Origin: Gottfriedia acidiceleris
GTDB lineage: Bacteria > Bacillota > Bacilli > Bacillales > Bacillaceae_G
Length of the DNA: 50,655 nucleotides
Assembly (NCBI RefSeq): GCF_004138285.1
Contig: NZ_SCFN01000009.1
Location: 1-50,655, forward strand
Direction: 5' to 3'
Positions 7,309 through 17,177 of the stretch are shown piece by piece. The translations under genes were made by a program, and so were the position numbers. How positions within the stretch are numbered: position 1 is the first letter of the stretch; every line of letters starts with the position of its first letter. The notes under the pieces were generated by a model. That model did no database searches. It was not told where the DNA came from and worked only from the letters and a program-made list of their open reading frames with translations.

Positions 7309-7932
7309 ATGAAAAAAAATAATTGGATACTAATTTTTACTTCTATTTTTCTATTTGTTATTTTAGGACTTATTTATGATTCGAAAATGATTCGGAGTTT
7401 GGACAATTCAGCGTTTAAATTCTTTGAATTCATTCGAACAGATGCACTAGATTCATTTTGTTATTTTTTAAGAGATTTTGGTTCTTCAAAAATGTATTTA
7501 ACATTTGCAGTCATAGTTTTAATTTATTCAATTATACGTAAGCGTATTTGGACTGGTATATCGTTACTTATTACATTATTGACAGCTAGAGTGGTTGTTT
7601 CTTTTTTAAAAGATCTATATGAAAGACCACGACCAAGTTCAATGTACTATGTGGAAAGTGGATTTAGTTTCCCAAGTGGTCATGCAGTTATGGCAACATC
7701 CTTCTTTCTAACATTAGGCTTTATTTTAATTGTCATTCAACCTGCAATGATGAAACACAAAAAAATGATTCAATTTATCGCGCTTTTAATGATATTTTTA
7801 ATATCAATGAGCAGAATTTACCTACATGTACATCATTTCTCAGATATTATTGCTGGATGGTTAGTAGGATATGCATGGTACAGTATTTGTAAAAATGTAT
7901 TTATTAATTTACATGAAAGAAAACAGCTTTAA
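7309..7932 (+). CDS. yodM: PAP2 superfamily membrane phosphatase (YodM)
   Basis: 207 residues with about six membrane segments and the three PAP2 signatures in order: KDLYERPRP (KX6RP, near residue 101), FPSGHA (PSGH) and SRIYLHVHHFSDI (SRX5HX3D). These define a lipid phosphate or undecaprenyl-pyrophosphate phosphatase with its active site on the outer membrane face. The ATG at 7309 follows TTGGAGG; the TTG within that site is not the start. Position next to yozD supports YodM. The substrate is not shown by sequence. Confidence 0.88.
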   Translation: MKKNNWILIFTSIFLFVILGLIYDSKMIRSLDNSAFKFFEFIRTDALDSFCYFLRDFGSSKMYLTFAVIVLIYSIIRKRIWTGISLLITLLTARVVVSFLKDLYERPRPSSMYYVESGFSFPSGHAVMATSFFLTLGFILIVIQPAMMKHKKMIQFIALLMIFLISMSRIYLHVHHFSDIIAGWLVGYAWYSICKNVFINLHERKQL

Positions 7933-7942
7933 TTAAAAAAGT

Positions 7943-7978
7943 ACACCTATAATCGAAATGATATAGGTGTTTCTTTTT
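7943..7978 (+). terminator. Terminator after yodM
   Basis: ACACCTATA / TATAGGTGT arms followed by TTCTTTTT. Confidence 0.85.
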
Positions 7979-8003
7979 GAGTAATATTTGTTTCTAAGGA
8001 ATT

Positions 8004-8315
8004 TTATGGCCAATACACTTGATATAAAAATAATGGATATTTGATTGTAGCATCAGTACGTTTATCGAATTCTCGAGAGCGAAAGCCGTAAGTTATATTA
8101 ACAACTACTTCATAGGGGGAAATGATTTTAGTACTTGTATCAATCGTTGTTCTAAAAAACATACCTTCTTGATCAGAAAAACCATAATCGATTCCGTTTA
8201 AAACACTACTTGCATGTAACACTTTAAAAGGATAAGTTCTAAATAATGGAGAAACCGTTCTTCCACCGGTTAGTGCTTCTGGAAAGCGAACAACGTCTTC
8301 AACGAAATTAAGCAC
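8004..8315 (-). CDS. Conserved hypothetical protein, 103 residues
   Basis: Starts with GTG at 8315 (AGGTG upstream) and reads VLNFVEDVVRFPEALTGGRT at the N-terminus. It has no signal peptide or membrane helix. The composition (many aromatic and beta-branched residues, ending LFLYQVYWP) suggests a compact beta-rich domain. I do not recognise a family. Convergent with yodM and followed at 8316-8531 by no gene. Confidence 0.6.
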   Translation of the reverse strand: MLNFVEDVVRFPEALTGGRTVSPLFRTYPFKVLHASSVLNGIDYGFSDQEGMFFRTTIDTSTKIISPYEVVVNITYGFRSREFDKRTDATIKYPLFLYQVYWP

Positions 8316-8441
8316 AATAAATCACCTCATGAGATGTATATGATATAAATCAAGTCCAAATTGCCTATAAATGTTAAAGAGAATTAAACCAGGAAAAAAA
8401 GATATGTACAAAAAATTGATAAAGAGCTTGGTAAAGCATGC

Positions 8442-8469
8442 GAAAAACCACAAGGATTACCTTGTGGTT
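8442..8469 (-). terminator. Terminator after the thioredoxin gene
   Basis: AACCACAAGG / CCTTGTGGTT arms; on the minus strand the stem is followed by TTTTTCG. Confidence 0.85.
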
Positions 8470-8531
8470 AATTTATTTTATTTAGATTTTAGGGATAATC
8501 CCAGTCTTATCAAGATTTAACTAAGTTTATA

Positions 8532-8849
8532 TTATTCAAATGTTGATAAAAATTCTTCAACTGATTCTGGCGTTTTTGCATTTGCGCTATGTAAGTGTCC
8601 AATTTTTTCGCCATCTTTAAATACAAGCAAACTTGGAATTCCCATTACTTGTTGTTCACTAGCGATTTCTGGAAATTCATCGCGATCCATTGTGTACCAA
8701 GTAAATGATGGGTGCTCTTCAATTACGTCGCCAATAAAAGCATCTAAACGTGTACAATCAGGACACCAAGTTGCATAAAACTTCACCACGATTGGCTTTT
8801 CACTTTTAATGATTTCCTCATATTTTTTTACATCTTCTATTCTTTCCAT
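8532..8849 (-). CDS. Thioredoxin family protein
   Basis: 105 residues, a single thioredoxin fold with the redox motif WCPDC (Cys29 and Cys32) and the cis-proline segment VMGIPSLLVF. The CPDC active site instead of CGPC is typical of the YtpP-like thioredoxins of Bacillus, which act as cytosolic disulfide reductases. Start ATG at 8849 follows TAGGAGG. It is transcribed away from sbcDC and has its own terminator. Confidence 0.88.
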   Translation of the reverse strand: MERIEDVKKYEEIIKSEKPIVVKFYATWCPDCTRLDAFIGDVIEEHPSFTWYTMDRDEFPEIASEQQVMGIPSLLVFKDGEKIGHLHSANAKTPESVEEFLSTFE

Positions 8850-8953
8850 AATTGCCTCCTAAAGCTTTGATAGTTTTATTTTGAATCATATTAATTAGTA
8901 TTTCAATTATTTTAACTTAATAATGCATTTTTAGAATTAATGTGATTAAAAAG

Positions 8954-8971
8954 CATACAAACGTTCGTATG
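8954..8971. promoter_or_regulatory. 18-bp palindrome upstream of sbcDC
   Basis: CATACAAACGTTCGTATG is palindromic except for one A/C pair. It lies between the divergent thioredoxin and sbcD genes. The minus-strand reading CGAACGTTTGTATG partly resembles a Bacillus LexA box (CGAAC-N4-GTTCG) with mismatches in the second half. Confidence 0.4.
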
Positions 8972-9050
8972 TTGATGTAAAATATAAGATAGAAAAGCTG
9001 TTCTAAAAATCAGTAACAATGAAAGTAAATAAAATGATGAGGTGTATTTA

Positions 9051-10205
9051 ATGAAGTTTATTCATACAGCAGATTGGCACCTTGGTAAAATTGTACATGG
9101 TGTACATATGACAGAAGACCAACGATTTATATTAGATGAATTCATTTCAATAATTAAAGAAGAAAAGCCAGATGCAGTTGTCATAGCAGGCGATTTATAT
9201 GATAAAAGTATATCTCCAACTGAGGCGATTGAACTATTAAATGAAGTATTCCATAAAATTGTAATTGAATGTAATACGCCGATTCTTGCGATTGCTGGAA
9301 ATCATGATAGTGCTGAACGCATTGAATTTGGTAGCCGTTTTATGGAAAAAGAAGGCTTATATTTAGTAGGGAAATTTCAAACTCCATTTAAGAAAGTTAT
9401 TTTGAATGATGATGATGGTGAAGTTCATTTTTATTTAATTCCATATGCCGAACCAAGTATTGTACGCTATATCTTACAAAACGATGATATTCATTCACAT
9501 GATGACGCTATGAAAGCAATTATAAATAAAATTCGAGATGAAGAATTAGACCCATCAGTACGAAATGTATTTGTTGGACATGCATTCGTAACGAATAATG
9601 GTGAGCCTTCAGATGAAGAGACTGAGGGTGAACGAACACTTTCTATTGGTGGCGCTGAATACGTATCACACCATAATTTTAAACATTTTAACTATACAGC
9701 CTTAGGACATTTACATCGGGCACATTTTGTAGGAAATCAATCAATTCGATATTCTGGATCACCGTTAAAATACTCACTTTCTGAAGAAAACCATAAAAAA
9801 GGTTGCTTAATTGTTGAATTAAAAGCTAACGGTGAGCTATCAGTAGTTAAGAAAGATTTTCATCCAAATCGAGATTTAAGATCGATAGAAGGAACGATTG
9901 AGGAAATCAGACAGCATTCTGTAAATCATGATTATGTATTTGTTAAATTAACAGATGAGCATATGGTAGTACATCCGATGGAGCAAATCAGAACAGTTTA
10001 TCCAAATGCAATGCATGTTAGTCGAAAGCGAACCACATTACAAACAGATAAAACAAATCAACTGAGTTTAGTGGAAAAACAATCAAAAAATCAACTTGAG
10101 TTGTTCCAATCATTTTATAAAGAAATGAAAAATGAAGATTTGAAAATTGAAGATGAACAATATATGAAAGAGATTATTCATGAAATCTTTGTAAGGGAGG
10201 AATAG
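9051..10205 (+). CDS. sbcD: SbcD nuclease subunit
   Basis: 384 residues of the calcineurin-like phosphoesterase family: HTADWHLGK at the N-terminus, GDLYDK near residue 50, GNHDS near 85 and GHLHRA near 220 supply the two-metal site. With SbcC it forms the Mre11-Rad50-type complex that opens hairpins and trims double-strand ends. The ATG at 9051 follows GATGAGGTG. The C-terminal part contains SbcC-binding and capping regions. The SbcC start follows two bases after the stop. Confidence 0.95.
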   Translation: MKFIHTADWHLGKIVHGVHMTEDQRFILDEFISIIKEEKPDAVVIAGDLYDKSISPTEAIELLNEVFHKIVIECNTPILAIAGNHDSAERIEFGSRFMEKEGLYLVGKFQTPFKKVILNDDDGEVHFYLIPYAEPSIVRYILQNDDIHSHDDAMKAIINKIRDEELDPSVRNVFVGHAFVTNNGEPSDEETEGERTLSIGGAEYVSHHNFKHFNYTALGHLHRAHFVGNQSIRYSGSPLKYSLSEENHKKGCLIVELKANGELSVVKKDFHPNRDLRSIEGTIEEIRQHSVNHDYVFVKLTDEHMVVHPMEQIRTVYPNAMHVSRKRTTLQTDKTNQLSLVEKQSKNQLELFQSFYKEMKNEDLKIEDEQYMKEIIHEIFVREE

Positions 10206-10207
10206 AT

Positions 10208-13200
10208 TTGAAGCCATTAAAAGTAGTACTTCATGCATTTGGACCATACAAGGATAAGGTACATGTTGACTTTAGTCGACTAAACGAAAAAGGATTATTT
10301 GCAATAACTGGTCCAACTGGTGCAGGTAAAACAACAATATTTGATGGAATTTGTTTTGCTCTTTTTGGAGAAGCGAGCGGTGAAAATAGGAATGACCAAA
10401 CATTGCTTCGAAGTCATTTTGCTGATGATGATCTATATACTAGTGTTGAATTGACATTTGAATTAAAAGGAAACCATTATAATATTTTTAGACAAAAAGG
10501 TCATCAAAAGAAACAAAATAAAGGTATTACAGGCGATAAAATCGAGTTTTATAAAATTGAGAATGAGCAAAAAGTACCTTATTGTCAGGAATTTAACAAA
10601 ACTTCAATCGTCAATAAAAAAGTAGAAGAATTATTAGGGATTAATGCAGATCAATTTAAACAAATCGTATTACTTCCCCAAGGTGAATTTAGAAAATTAT
10701 TAGTTTCGGATACTAAAGAAAAGGAAGAAATTTTGCGAAAAATTTTCAGAACTGAACTATTTGAAAAAGTAACTGAAACTCTGAATTTAGCTAGAAAAAA
10801 CATGGAAAGTAAATTTACTAATTTAAAGCAGAAAATCGTTATTAAATTAGAAGTGATTGAAAAATTGTTAAGCGAAAAAGGAATTCAAATTTCCGACGAT
10901 TCTCAAATTAATCTTCATATTGTTAATGAGATTTTGACTGAACATATTTTAAGTATAATTGATGATTTAAAAAGACTTGAAGAAAATGAGAAAATACAAA
11001 AATCACAATTAGAAGTTAGTCAACAAAAGCTATTTTCAGCAGAAGCCCATAATAAAAATATTGATCGATTAAATGAAGTAATTGAATTATTAACAATGTT
11101 AAAGAGCCAAGAGTTAGAAATAGAAAATAAAAAAGCAAAAATAAAATTAGCCACGAATGCTGAAAAAGTATTACCTATAAAAACTGAACTTGAGAAACTA
11201 AAAAATTCACTTCAAGTAACGAACGATAAATTAATATTCGAAAAAGAGAGTTTAAAAGAAACGCTCATTAAAATTGAAAAAATCTCTGCGGATGTAGCTA
11301 CATTACCTGAAGAGCAAAAAAAATTAGGTAGCTTAGAAAGTCAATTGAGTAATTTATTAGCTTTAAAAGAAGATGTAGATCAGTTTCAAAATCATAAAGT
11401 AGCGTTTCATAATAAGTCGAAACAGATTCTATTATACGAAGATGAAGAAAAGACTTTACAAGATGGTTTAAAGAAAGAGAATGAAGAATTAAATCAATTA
11501 AAACAGCAACTAAATGACTTAGAAGGTATTCATGATGAATGGGCAAAGCTCTCCTTATTAAACAAGGAAATCTCATTAAAAGGTGGATTTGCTAAACGAA
11601 TCTTTTTTGCAAAAAAAGAATTAGAGCAAAAACTAAATGAATATCGAATAAAAAATTTAGACCATATTAAATTTAAAAATGAATTGGACAGAATTGAAAG
11701 TGAAATGCATCAGCAAAAAGCCGCTTTTTTAGCGAAAGATTTAAAGGATCAAGAGGAATGTCCAGTTTGTGGAAGTACCCATCACCCATCACTTGCTAAA
11801 TTTAATGGGACAGTCAATGAAGAAGAAGCAGAAAAATTGAAAATGCAAGTAACTCAATTTCAGACTGAACTTGCAACAATTCAGGGAGAAATTAAAAGTA
11901 AAGAAAACTCATTAAAAATCGATGAACAATCATTTTTTGAAGAGCATGGTCAATTTGATTTTACAAATGAAGGTCTTAAAGCTCTTGCTAATGAATTTAA
12001 TGAGAATGAATCAAACTTAAATAATCTGACTGAGAAAAAAGTTGTTTTCGAAAAGATTAATAATTTAATAAAAACAAAAGAACAATTAATTAGGGACTTA
12101 ACTTTAAAAGTTACCGAGAAGACTGAGGCAATGAATAAGTTTACGAATGAACTAAATGAATTAAAAATTCAAATCGTACAAATTGAATCAAAATTACCTG
12201 AATCATTAAGAACTCTTGAGAAATGGCAATTAGAAAAAAATGAAATTGAAAAAAATATAGCCATATTAAAAGCTAAAATTTCAAAAATTGAAGAAGATTA
12301 TAGACTCCTAACTGAACAGAAGACGGTTAAAGAGACTACTCGTACTCATCTTGAGAATGAAGTTTTAAATTTAAATGAAGAGATTCGAACAACAACGATT
12401 CTTTATCATGAAAAATTATCTGAGTACGAATTTAGCGGAGAATCTGAGTTTATAAGTGCAATTGATTATATTCGAATGATTGATCAATATCGAAATGATT
12501 TATCAATGTTCGATGAGAATCTTCAAAGACTAAGTACTGAAAAAGAGTTGCTTGAAAAACAAGTTCAATCGATGGAAAAAATTGATGTAAGTGAACTTAA
12601 AATGAAAGTACAAGAAATTACTCAGCATTTAGATGCTATCGTTAACGAGATGATTCGTATTCAAGAATTAAATAAGCGATTAAGTCAATTGAAAATTGAT
12701 CTACAAATCTATCAAGAGGATTTTGTAAAAACTGAACAAAAATTAGCAGGTTTAACGGATTTATACAAAGTTACAAAAGGCGATAATGATAAAATGATTT
12801 CGTTTGAGCGATATGTCTTATTGGATTATTTTGAACAAATTATTGAATCGGCAAATATCCGACTTGACCATTTATCAAATGGCCAATTTCAATTGCAACG
12901 AAAAGATGCAGTTGAAAAGGGAAGGAAACAAAGTGGTTTAGGATTGGAAGTTTATGATTCCTATACGGGTCTTGCTAGGGATGTAAAAACATTATCTGGT
13001 GGAGAACAGTTTAATGCATCACTTTGTTTAGCACTAGGAATGGCAGATATTATTCAAGCACATAAAGGTGGCGTATCAATTGATACGTTGTTTATAGATG
13101 AGGGATTTGGATCGCTAGATGATGAATTATTATCAAAAGCAATTGATACACTTATTCAGCTTCAAAAATCTGGCCGCTTAATTGGAGTAATTTCTCATGT

Positions 13201-13288
13201 GCAAGATGTAAAGGATGCAATGCCTGCAGTAATTGAAGTTCATAAAACGAACAAGGGATATTCGGAGATATCAATTTTAATTAAATAA
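10208..13288 (+). CDS. sbcC: SbcC ATPase subunit
   Basis: 1,026 residues, start TTG with GGGAGGA upstream. Walker A GPTGAGKTT lies near residue 36, the Q-loop LLPQGEF near 157, and a long coiled coil is split by the zinc hook CPVCGS near residue 517. At the C-terminus are the ABC signature LSGGEQF and Walker B LFIDEGFGSLDD. Together with SbcD it makes the ATP-dependent nuclease that processes hairpins and blocked ends. The reading frame is intact throughout. Confidence 0.95.
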   Translation: MKPLKVVLHAFGPYKDKVHVDFSRLNEKGLFAITGPTGAGKTTIFDGICFALFGEASGENRNDQTLLRSHFADDDLYTSVELTFELKGNHYNIFRQKGHQKKQNKGITGDKIEFYKIENEQKVPYCQEFNKTSIVNKKVEELLGINADQFKQIVLLPQGEFRKLLVSDTKEKEEILRKIFRTELFEKVTETLNLARKNMESKFTNLKQKIVIKLEVIEKLLSEKGIQISDDSQINLHIVNEILTEHILSIIDDLKRLEENEKIQKSQLEVSQQKLFSAEAHNKNIDRLNEVIELLTMLKSQELEIENKKAKIKLATNAEKVLPIKTELEKLKNSLQVTNDKLIFEKESLKETLIKIEKISADVATLPEEQKKLGSLESQLSNLLALKEDVDQFQNHKVAFHNKSKQILLYEDEEKTLQDGLKKENEELNQLKQQLNDLEGIHDEWAKLSLLNKEISLKGGFAKRIFFAKKELEQKLNEYRIKNLDHIKFKNELDRIESEMHQQKAAFLAKDLKDQEECPVCGSTHHPSLAKFNGTVNEEEAEKLKMQVTQFQTELATIQGEIKSKENSLKIDEQSFFEEHGQFDFTNEGLKALANEFNENESNLNNLTEKKVVFEKINNLIKTKEQLIRDLTLKVTEKTEAMNKFTNELNELKIQIVQIESKLPESLRTLEKWQLEKNEIEKNIAILKAKISKIEEDYRLLTEQKTVKETTRTHLENEVLNLNEEIRTTTILYHEKLSEYEFSGESEFISAIDYIRMIDQYRNDLSMFDENLQRLSTEKELLEKQVQSMEKIDVSELKMKVQEITQHLDAIVNEMIRIQELNKRLSQLKIDLQIYQEDFVKTEQKLAGLTDLYKVTKGDNDKMISFERYVLLDYFEQIIESANIRLDHLSNGQFQLQRKDAVEKGRKQSGLGLEVYDSYTGLARDVKTLSGGEQFNASLCLALGMADIIQAHKGGVSIDTLFIDEGFGSLDDELLSKAIDTLIQLQKSGRLIGVISHVQDVKDAMPAVIEVHKTNKGYSEISILIK

Positions 13289-13301
13289 AGATGTAAGAGT
13301 G

Positions 13302-13333
13302 CCGGAAACTAAGCGAATGTTTCCGGTTTTTTA
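13302..13333 (+). terminator. Terminator after sbcDC
   Basis: CCGGAAAC / GTTTCCGG stem followed by TTTTTTATTTTT. Confidence 0.92.
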
Positions 13334-13622
13334 TTTTTATTAAAAAGATTTCGACTAGAATTTTTTTGAATGAAATATATTTATCTATAAATGCAATCAA
13401 GCTCCCTGAAAAACACTTCAGTTAATTAATAACCAAATTTTCATAAAAGGGGAAGGGGGAGGTTGATTTCAACTACCAATGATCACTTACTATACGGTTT
13501 GTCTAATGACCGTTTTATATTTCAACTCTTTGAATATATTTAACTATAAATACATTAGTAATTTAAAATTCTATTTCAATCAAACTGTTTAATGGAAGGA
13601 TTTAGCAATAATTGACATAGTA
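13334..13622. other. Non-coding, AT-rich interval
   Basis: No ORF with a ribosome-binding site was found on either strand. It contains a G-rich patch (GGGGAAGGGGGAGG near 13450), a short dyad GGTTGATTTCAACTACC beside it, and a weak hairpin ACGGT...ACCGT near 13494-13517. No T-box or other riboswitch motif is recognised. Confidence 0.5.
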
Positions 13623-13688
13623 TTGCATATTTAAACAAGAATAGATATAATAATTAAAAATCTAAATATATTAAATTTTCTATATATT
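13623..13688 (+). promoter_or_regulatory. Promoter of the amino acid ABC operon, with a possible CodY-like site
   Basis: TTGCAT (13623-13628), 17-bp spacer, TATAAT (13646-13651). AATTTTCTATATATT at 13674-13688 matches the CodY consensus AATTTTCWGAAAATT with three mismatches and lies just downstream of the expected transcript start. The CodY reading is tentative. Confidence 0.55.
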
Positions 13689-13740
13689 TAATCTAATCAG
13701 AAATTTTTTTTACATAATTAAAATAATTGGGGGTATTGAA

Positions 13741-14550
13741 ATGAAAAAGGTTAAAAAACTATCGTTTGCTTTTGCTGTGACGACAGCTCTAATTTTATCT
13801 GGTTGTGGAAAGGATGCGAAAACAAGCGGAACAGCAGACAAACCATTAAGAGTTGTAACTGATGCTGCCTATGCACCATTTGAATATCTTGATAACGGTA
13901 AAATAGTCGGATTCGATGTTGATTTTACAAATGCAGTTGCGAAAGAAGCTGGTGTGAAAATCAAAATTGTAAATACTGGATGGGACCCATTATTTGCTGA
14001 AATTGGTGGCAAAACTGCTGATATTGGTATGTCTTCAATTTCGATCAATGCAGATCGTGAGAAAACATATGATTTTACAACACCTTATTTTCTTTCTATA
14101 AATAAAATTCTAGTTCCAGAAGGTAGTAGTATTAAATCAGCCGCAGATTTGAAGGGGAAAGTTGTAGCAGTGCAAAATGGTACAACAGGACAAGAAGCTG
14201 TTGAAAAAATGTTTGGTAAAAACAATAAAAATCTTAAAAAATTCGAGAATAACAATTTAGCAATCTTAGAACTTCTTAGTGGTGGAGCTGATGCAGTAGT
14301 TGCGGATAATGGTGTTCTTGAAGCGTATGCAAAAAATAATCCAGATAAAAAGCTAGTTGTTATTGATGATAAAAATAGCTTTGAACCTGAATACTATGGC
14401 CTATTACTTCAAGATGGAAGTAAATTAAAAGGTAAACTTGATAAAGCAATTAAAGAAGTAGTAAACAATGGTACTTACGAAAAAATTTATAAAGAACATT
14501 TTGGATCAGAGCCAGATCTTGAGACATTAAAAGCAGAAGAAAATAAATAG
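13741..14550 (+). CDS. Polar/basic amino acid ABC transporter, substrate-binding lipoprotein
   Basis: 269 residues with a lipoprotein signal ending LILSGCGK (lipobox Cys22), then a periplasmic-binding-type-2 domain (AYAPFEYLDNGKIVGFDVDF, IGMSSISINADREKTYDFT, VQNGTTGQEAVEKMF). It captures an amino acid outside the cell for the permease and ATPase encoded next. The family includes glutamine, arginine, lysine and cystine binders; the ligand cannot be decided here, though an arginine/lysine or glutamine type is likely. Ribosome-binding site GGGGG; promoter at 13623-13651. Confidence 0.9.
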   Translation: MKKVKKLSFAFAVTTALILSGCGKDAKTSGTADKPLRVVTDAAYAPFEYLDNGKIVGFDVDFTNAVAKEAGVKIKIVNTGWDPLFAEIGGKTADIGMSSISINADREKTYDFTTPYFLSINKILVPEGSSIKSAADLKGKVVAVQNGTTGQEAVEKMFGKNNKNLKKFENNNLAILELLSGGADAVVADNGVLEAYAKNNPDKKLVVIDDKNSFEPEYYGLLLQDGSKLKGKLDKAIKEVVNNGTYEKIYKEHFGSEPDLETLKAEENK

Positions 14551-14560
14551 GAAATTAAAA

Positions 14561-14594
14561 ATTGCGTAACAGGCATTTGTGTTACGCAATTTTA
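14561..14594 (+). terminator. Intra-operon hairpin after the binding-protein gene
   Basis: ATTGCGTAAC / GTTACGCAAT perfect stem with a short T-tract. As in many ABC operons it probably stops part of the transcripts, so that the binding protein is made in excess. Confidence 0.8.
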
Positions 14595-14613
14595 TCTAAA
14601 TGGGGGAAAAGAA

Positions 14614-15270
14614 ATGGGATTTGATTTTGGAATTGTAAAAGAATACATACCGTTTTTCCTTAAAGGAACTGGATTAACAATTGGCTTATCTTTAGCAGGA
14701 ATATTCTTAGGTACAATAATCGGATTATTTGTTGGATTAGGTAAAATGCAATCAAATAAATGGTTAGCACTACCTTTTGTTTGGTATATCAATTTCTTTA
14801 GAGGAACACCGTTATTTGTACAAATCTTATTAATTCACTTTGGGGTAGTTCCGTATTTTATTGGAGAGACAAACGCAATAGCGGCCGCAATCATTGCACT
14901 ATCATTAAATGCAGCAGCATATATTGCTGAAATCTTTCGTGCTGGAATTCAATCAATTGATAAGGGGCAAATGGAGGCTTCTCGTTCCTTAGGAATGACG
15001 CATGTACAAGCTATGAAACATGTTATTTTACCTCAAGCTGTAAAACGTATGATTCCTCCACTTGGAAATGAATTTATTGTCTTAATTAAGGAATCTTCAA
15101 TTGCAGCTATTATTGCTGCACCTGAACTTATGTATTGGAGTAGAGCAATGCAGGGGCAATATTATAAAGTGTGGGAGCCGTATATTTCTGCTGCAGTAAT
15201 CTATTTAGTCCTAACATTAACATTAAGCTTTGTATTAAATCGCATTGAAAGAAGGTTGACTACGGGATGA
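14614..15270 (+). CDS. Amino acid ABC transporter permease
   Basis: 218 residues with about five membrane helices and the His/Glu/Gln-type permease coupling motif [22 protein letters not shown] near residue 128, which contacts the ATPase. [12 protein letters not shown] is the usual N-terminal family mark. It transports the ligand delivered by the upstream lipoprotein, probably as a homodimer. It overlaps the ATPase gene by 4 bases (ATGA). Confidence 0.92.
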   Translation: MGFDFGIVKEYIPFFLKGTGLTIGLSLAGIFLGTIIGLFVGLGKMQSNKWLALPFVWYINFFRGTPLFVQILLIHFGVVPYFIGETNAIAAAIIALSLNAAAYIAEIFRAGIQSIDKGQMEASRSLGMTHVQAMKHVILPQAVKRMIPPLGNEFIVLIKESSIAAIIAAPELMYWSRAMQGQYYKVWEPYISAAVIYLVLTLTLSFVLNRIERRLTTG

Positions 15271-15989
15271 TTAAAGTAGAAAAATTAAAAAAATCATTTG
15301 GTTCGCTGGAAGTATTAAAAGATATCAACATTACAATTCAACCACGTGAAGTATGTGTTGTAATCGGTCCTTCTGGTTCTGGGAAGTCAACCTTTCTTCG
15401 ATGTTTAAATATGTTAGAAACAATAACAGCTGGTAAAGTTTTTATAGAAGACGTCGATCTTACAGATAAAAAAACAAATATAAATAAAATTCGTACTGAA
15501 GTAGGCATGGTATTCCAACATTTTAATCTATTTCCACATTTAACAGTTTTAGAAAATATTACTCTAGCACCTAAAAAAGTAAGAAATCGACCAAATGATT
15601 TTGCAAAAACAAAAGCACTTGAACTATTAAAAAAAGTCGGGCTTTCAGATAAAGCCAATGTATATCCTGACTCACTATCTGGTGGACAAAAACAACGTGT
15701 TGCGATTGCAAGAGCACTTGCAATGGAACCAAAAATTATGTTATTCGACGAACCTACATCCGCTCTAGATCCCGAGATGGTAGGAGAAGTTTTAGAGGTA
15801 ATGAAGCAACTAGCTAAAGAAGGAATGACAATGGTCATTGTTACACACGAAATGGGCTTTGCTCGTGAAGTTGGGGATCGCGTAATCTTTATGGATCAAG
15901 GCTATATAGTTGAAGAAAACAGTCCAGTGCAAATATTTGATTTCCCAAATCACGAGCGCACGAAAAGTTTCTTAAGTAAAATATTATAA
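15267..15989 (+). CDS. Amino acid ABC transporter ATP-binding protein
   Basis: 240 residues with a full ABC ATPase set: Walker [11 protein letters not shown]-loop [10 protein letters not shown], signature LSGGQKQR, Walker [15 protein letters not shown] and switch His in VTHEM. GlnQ/ArtR-like in length and motif wording. It powers import with the permease encoded upstream, to which it is translationally coupled. Confidence 0.94.
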   Translation: MIKVEKLKKSFGSLEVLKDINITIQPREVCVVIGPSGSGKSTFLRCLNMLETITAGKVFIEDVDLTDKKTNINKIRTEVGMVFQHFNLFPHLTVLENITLAPKKVRNRPNDFAKTKALELLKKVGLSDKANVYPDSLSGGQKQRVAIARALAMEPKIMLFDEPTSALDPEMVGEVLEVMKQLAKEGMTMVIVTHEMGFAREVGDRVIFMDQGYIVEENSPVQIFDFPNHERTKSFLSKIL

Positions 15990-16001
15990 GAAAGATAATA
16001 G

Positions 16002-16038
16002 AAAGATAGTAGGTACATAAAGTCCTACTATCTTTTTA
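16002..16038 (+). terminator. Terminator of the ABC operon
   Basis: AAAGATAGTAGG / CCTACTATCTTT stem followed by T-rich sequence. Confidence 0.9.
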
Positions 16039-16123
16039 TTGCAGATTTAAAAGTGTTTTCTTTTCATTCTTTTCGAAATATTATGCTAAAATTTATTTAG
16101 GAAATGAAAGGGAGTGTAGATCA

Positions 16124-17053
16124 ATGGAAATTCAAAGAATTTTAGTAACTAGCCGAATTCATCATAAGCTTAAAGATATAATTGAATCACATAATCTATC
16201 AAAAGAGTTTCGTTTTTTACCTGAAGATGAAGTAACAAAAGAGGATTATGAGTGGGCTGATACATATGTTGGTTTTCGTCCAACACCAAATTTTGAATTT
16301 GGAAACATAAAGTGGGTCCATTCATTAGCAGCGGGCGTAGATAGTTTTATGAAAATTAAATGGAAAAATGACGTACTTTTAACGCGAACGATTGATGTTT
16401 TTGGTCCTAAAATGAGTCAGTATTGTTTAAGTTACATACTCCAAGATTCACAATTACATGAACAATTTTCAAATTTACAGAATGAAAATAAGTGGGAGTT
16501 TCATATCCCAAAATCTTTAGAAGACCAAAAAGTTGTCATTTATGGTACAGGTGAAATTGGAGGTTACATTGGAAAGGTTCTATCAAGCTTAGGAATGAAA
16601 GTATATGGAGTTTCTATGAGTGGTAATCAAAAACCATATTTTGAAAAAATAGTTCCGTTTCAAGAAGCATCTACAATTTTAGATCATGCAGATTGGATTA
16701 TTAGTGTTCTTCCGTCTACGGATGAAACTAAAAATATAATGGATATGAGTACATTTAAACATTTAAATAATGTAGGTTTTATAAATGTTGGTAGAGGAGC
16801 AACTGTGTGTGAGGACTCTTTAAAGGAAGCTTTGAATAATGGGTATATTAGAAAAGCTATTTTAGATGTTTTTGCTGTTGAACCACTCCCAGCCGATTCA
16901 GAATTATGGCAAATGCCTAACGTAAAAATAACACCACATATTTCGGCTGTTACTTTACCAAATGATGGTGTAAAATGTTTTGTCAATACACTTTCATCAT
17001 TAGAAAATAACGAGAAGTTAAGAAATGTAGTGAAGATTGAAAAGGGTTATTAA
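16124..17053 (+). CDS. D-2-hydroxyacid dehydrogenase family protein
   Basis: 309 residues with the NAD(P)-binding glycine motif GTGEIGGYIGKVL near residue 143. The family catalytic set follows: Arg in NVGRGATV, Glu in DVFAVEPLP and His in ITPHISA. The N-terminal substrate domain carries WVHSLAAGVDSF. It reduces a 2-keto acid or oxidises the D-hydroxy acid in the cytosol; the substrate cannot be assigned. GGGAGTG precedes the ATG. It stands alone; only a weak hairpin (AAATGT/ACATTT, 17061-17082) follows. Confidence 0.88.
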   Translation: MEIQRILVTSRIHHKLKDIIESHNLSKEFRFLPEDEVTKEDYEWADTYVGFRPTPNFEFGNIKWVHSLAAGVDSFMKIKWKNDVLLTRTIDVFGPKMSQYCLSYILQDSQLHEQFSNLQNENKWEFHIPKSLEDQKVVIYGTGEIGGYIGKVLSSLGMKVYGVSMSGNQKPYFEKIVPFQEASTILDHADWIISVLPSTDETKNIMDMSTFKHLNNVGFINVGRGATVCEDSLKEALNNGYIRKAILDVFAVEPLPADSELWQMPNVKITPHISAVTLPNDGVKCFVNTLSSLENNEKLRNVVKIEKGY

Positions 17054-17177
17054 TTTTAAAAAATGTGTAGAAAAACATTTCTGTCTTTATATTAGTCGAA
17101 GGTTCCAACATCGATAAATGCTATTAAAATTTTTTCATTTCACATTAAGAAATTATAAATTTGCAGCTATGAAGGTG

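Noticed and set aside
7943-7978. Second PhaQ operator (shares TACACCTATA-like half with 4740-4749)
   Set aside because: It lies after yodM as a normal hairpin with T-run and is best explained as a terminator.
11298-11576. Minus-strand ORF within sbcC
   Set aside because: Shadow of the coiled-coil coding region.
13334-13740. T-box or lysine riboswitch before the amino acid importer
   Set aside because: No GGGTGG-ACC core, anti-terminator pair or L-box signature was found; only a promoter and a CodY-like box.
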